Origin: Bacteroides sp.
GTDB lineage: Bacteria > Bacteroidota > Bacteroidia > Bacteroidales > Bacteroidaceae
Length of the DNA: 6,682 bases
Direction: 5' to 3'
Assembly (NCBI GenBank): GCA_019417975.1
Contig: DYCT01000114.1
Location: forward strand, 1 to 6,682
In this document: positions 6,439 to 6,682 of the stretch, piece after piece
Position numbering within the stretch: position 1 is the first letter of the stretch
Layout: every line of letters begins with the position of its first letter
The notes under the pieces: model-generated
What the model was told of the DNA's origin: nothing
Database searches by the model: none
What the model saw: only the letters and a program-made list of their open reading frames with translations
Position numbers and translations under genes: made by a program

Positions 6439-6682
6439 TTAAAGTTGTGTGGTTTTATCTAATAGATAATAATCCAATAGGGTTAGGGCAGCCATTGCTT
6501 CTACGATGGGTACTGCTCGGGGCAACACGCAGGGGTCATGTCGGCCACGTATTGTCAGAGTTGTATCGTATCCGTTGGCATTTACCGTATGTTGTTCCAT
6601 TTTGACGGTAGGTACAGGTTTGAATGCTACTCGGAAATAAATATCTTCACCATTGCTGATTCCTCCTTGGATACCTCCCGAG
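6439..6682 (-). CDS. aroC: Chorismate synthase, C-terminal part (runs off right edge)
   Basis: The final 80 codons plus stop (TAA at 6439-6441) of an open minus-strand frame, with no start inside the window because the gene continues past 6682. The translation holds C-terminal hallmarks of chorismate synthase: GGIQGGISNGEDIYFRVAFK near the edge, a KPVPT stretch, then RGRHDPCVLPRAVPIVEAM, which matches the conserved signature containing RHDPC. The enzyme converts 5-enolpyruvylshikimate-3-phosphate to chorismate using reduced FMN, the last common step of aromatic amino acid synthesis. The protein ends in a short lineage-variable tail (DYYLLDKTTQL). Nothing suggests a pseudogene; the missing N-terminus is a window effect. 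The M20 dipeptidase gene follows 36 bp downstream on the same strand. Confidence 0.95.
   Translation of the reverse strand, partial: SGGIQGGISNGEDIYFRVAFKPVPTVKMEQHTVNANGYDTTLTIRGRHDPCVLPRAVPIVEAMAALTLLDYYLLDKTTQL

Noticed and set aside
6439..6682. aroC fragment as a degraded or truncated gene
   Set aside because: The frame is open to the window edge with intact C-terminal motifs, so the missing N-terminus is only the window boundary.

Overview
The window looks like an ordinary chromosomal segment of a Bacteroides-type bacterium (phylum Bacteroidota). The evidence is a moderately AT-rich sequence, AT-rich leaders instead of strong Shine-Dalgarno sites, a TAnnTTTG-like -7 box before lysS, a short lipoprotein with a lipobox signal peptide, and housekeeping proteins with Bacteroides-like features: a 576-residue LysRS with a C-terminal extension, a short 448-residue Pgi and a lineage-flavoured GpsA. 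The genus comes from protein recognition and promoter style, not from a database search.

Layout, left to right. A single + strand gene (38-547) encodes a small lipoprotein of unknown function. It converges on a minus-strand operon, and the 83-bp gap between them holds a long bidirectional hairpin terminator (552-618). The operon reads right to left: lysS (4784-3054), a 67-bp gap with a strong hairpin that lacks a U-tract (3007-3040), gpsA (2986-1991), a 13-bp gap, then pgi (1977-631). The 265-bp gap 4785-5049 holds the probable lysS -7 element (4813-4820) and the terminator of the next unit (4951-4999); I see nothing convincing between those two. Further right, also on the minus strand, are a CNDP2-like M20 metallodipeptidase (6402-5050) and, 36 bp upstream of it, the last 80 codons of aroC, chorismate synthase, which runs off the right edge (6682-6439).

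Function. lysS, gpsA and pgi serve lysine-tRNA charging, sn-glycerol-3-phosphate supply for phospholipids, and the glucose-6-P/fructose-6-P interconversion. They look co-transcribed but do not form one pathway. aroC (aromatic amino acid synthesis) and the dipeptidase are probably a second transcription unit ending at 4951-4999.

I found no mobile element, CRISPR array, tRNA/rRNA gene, toxin-antitoxin pair or defence system, and no evidence of a novel multi-gene system. The points most worth a second look are the unknown lipoprotein with its acidic tail, the LysRS C-terminal domain, the lysS-gpsA intercistronic hairpin and the altered motif in GpsA.
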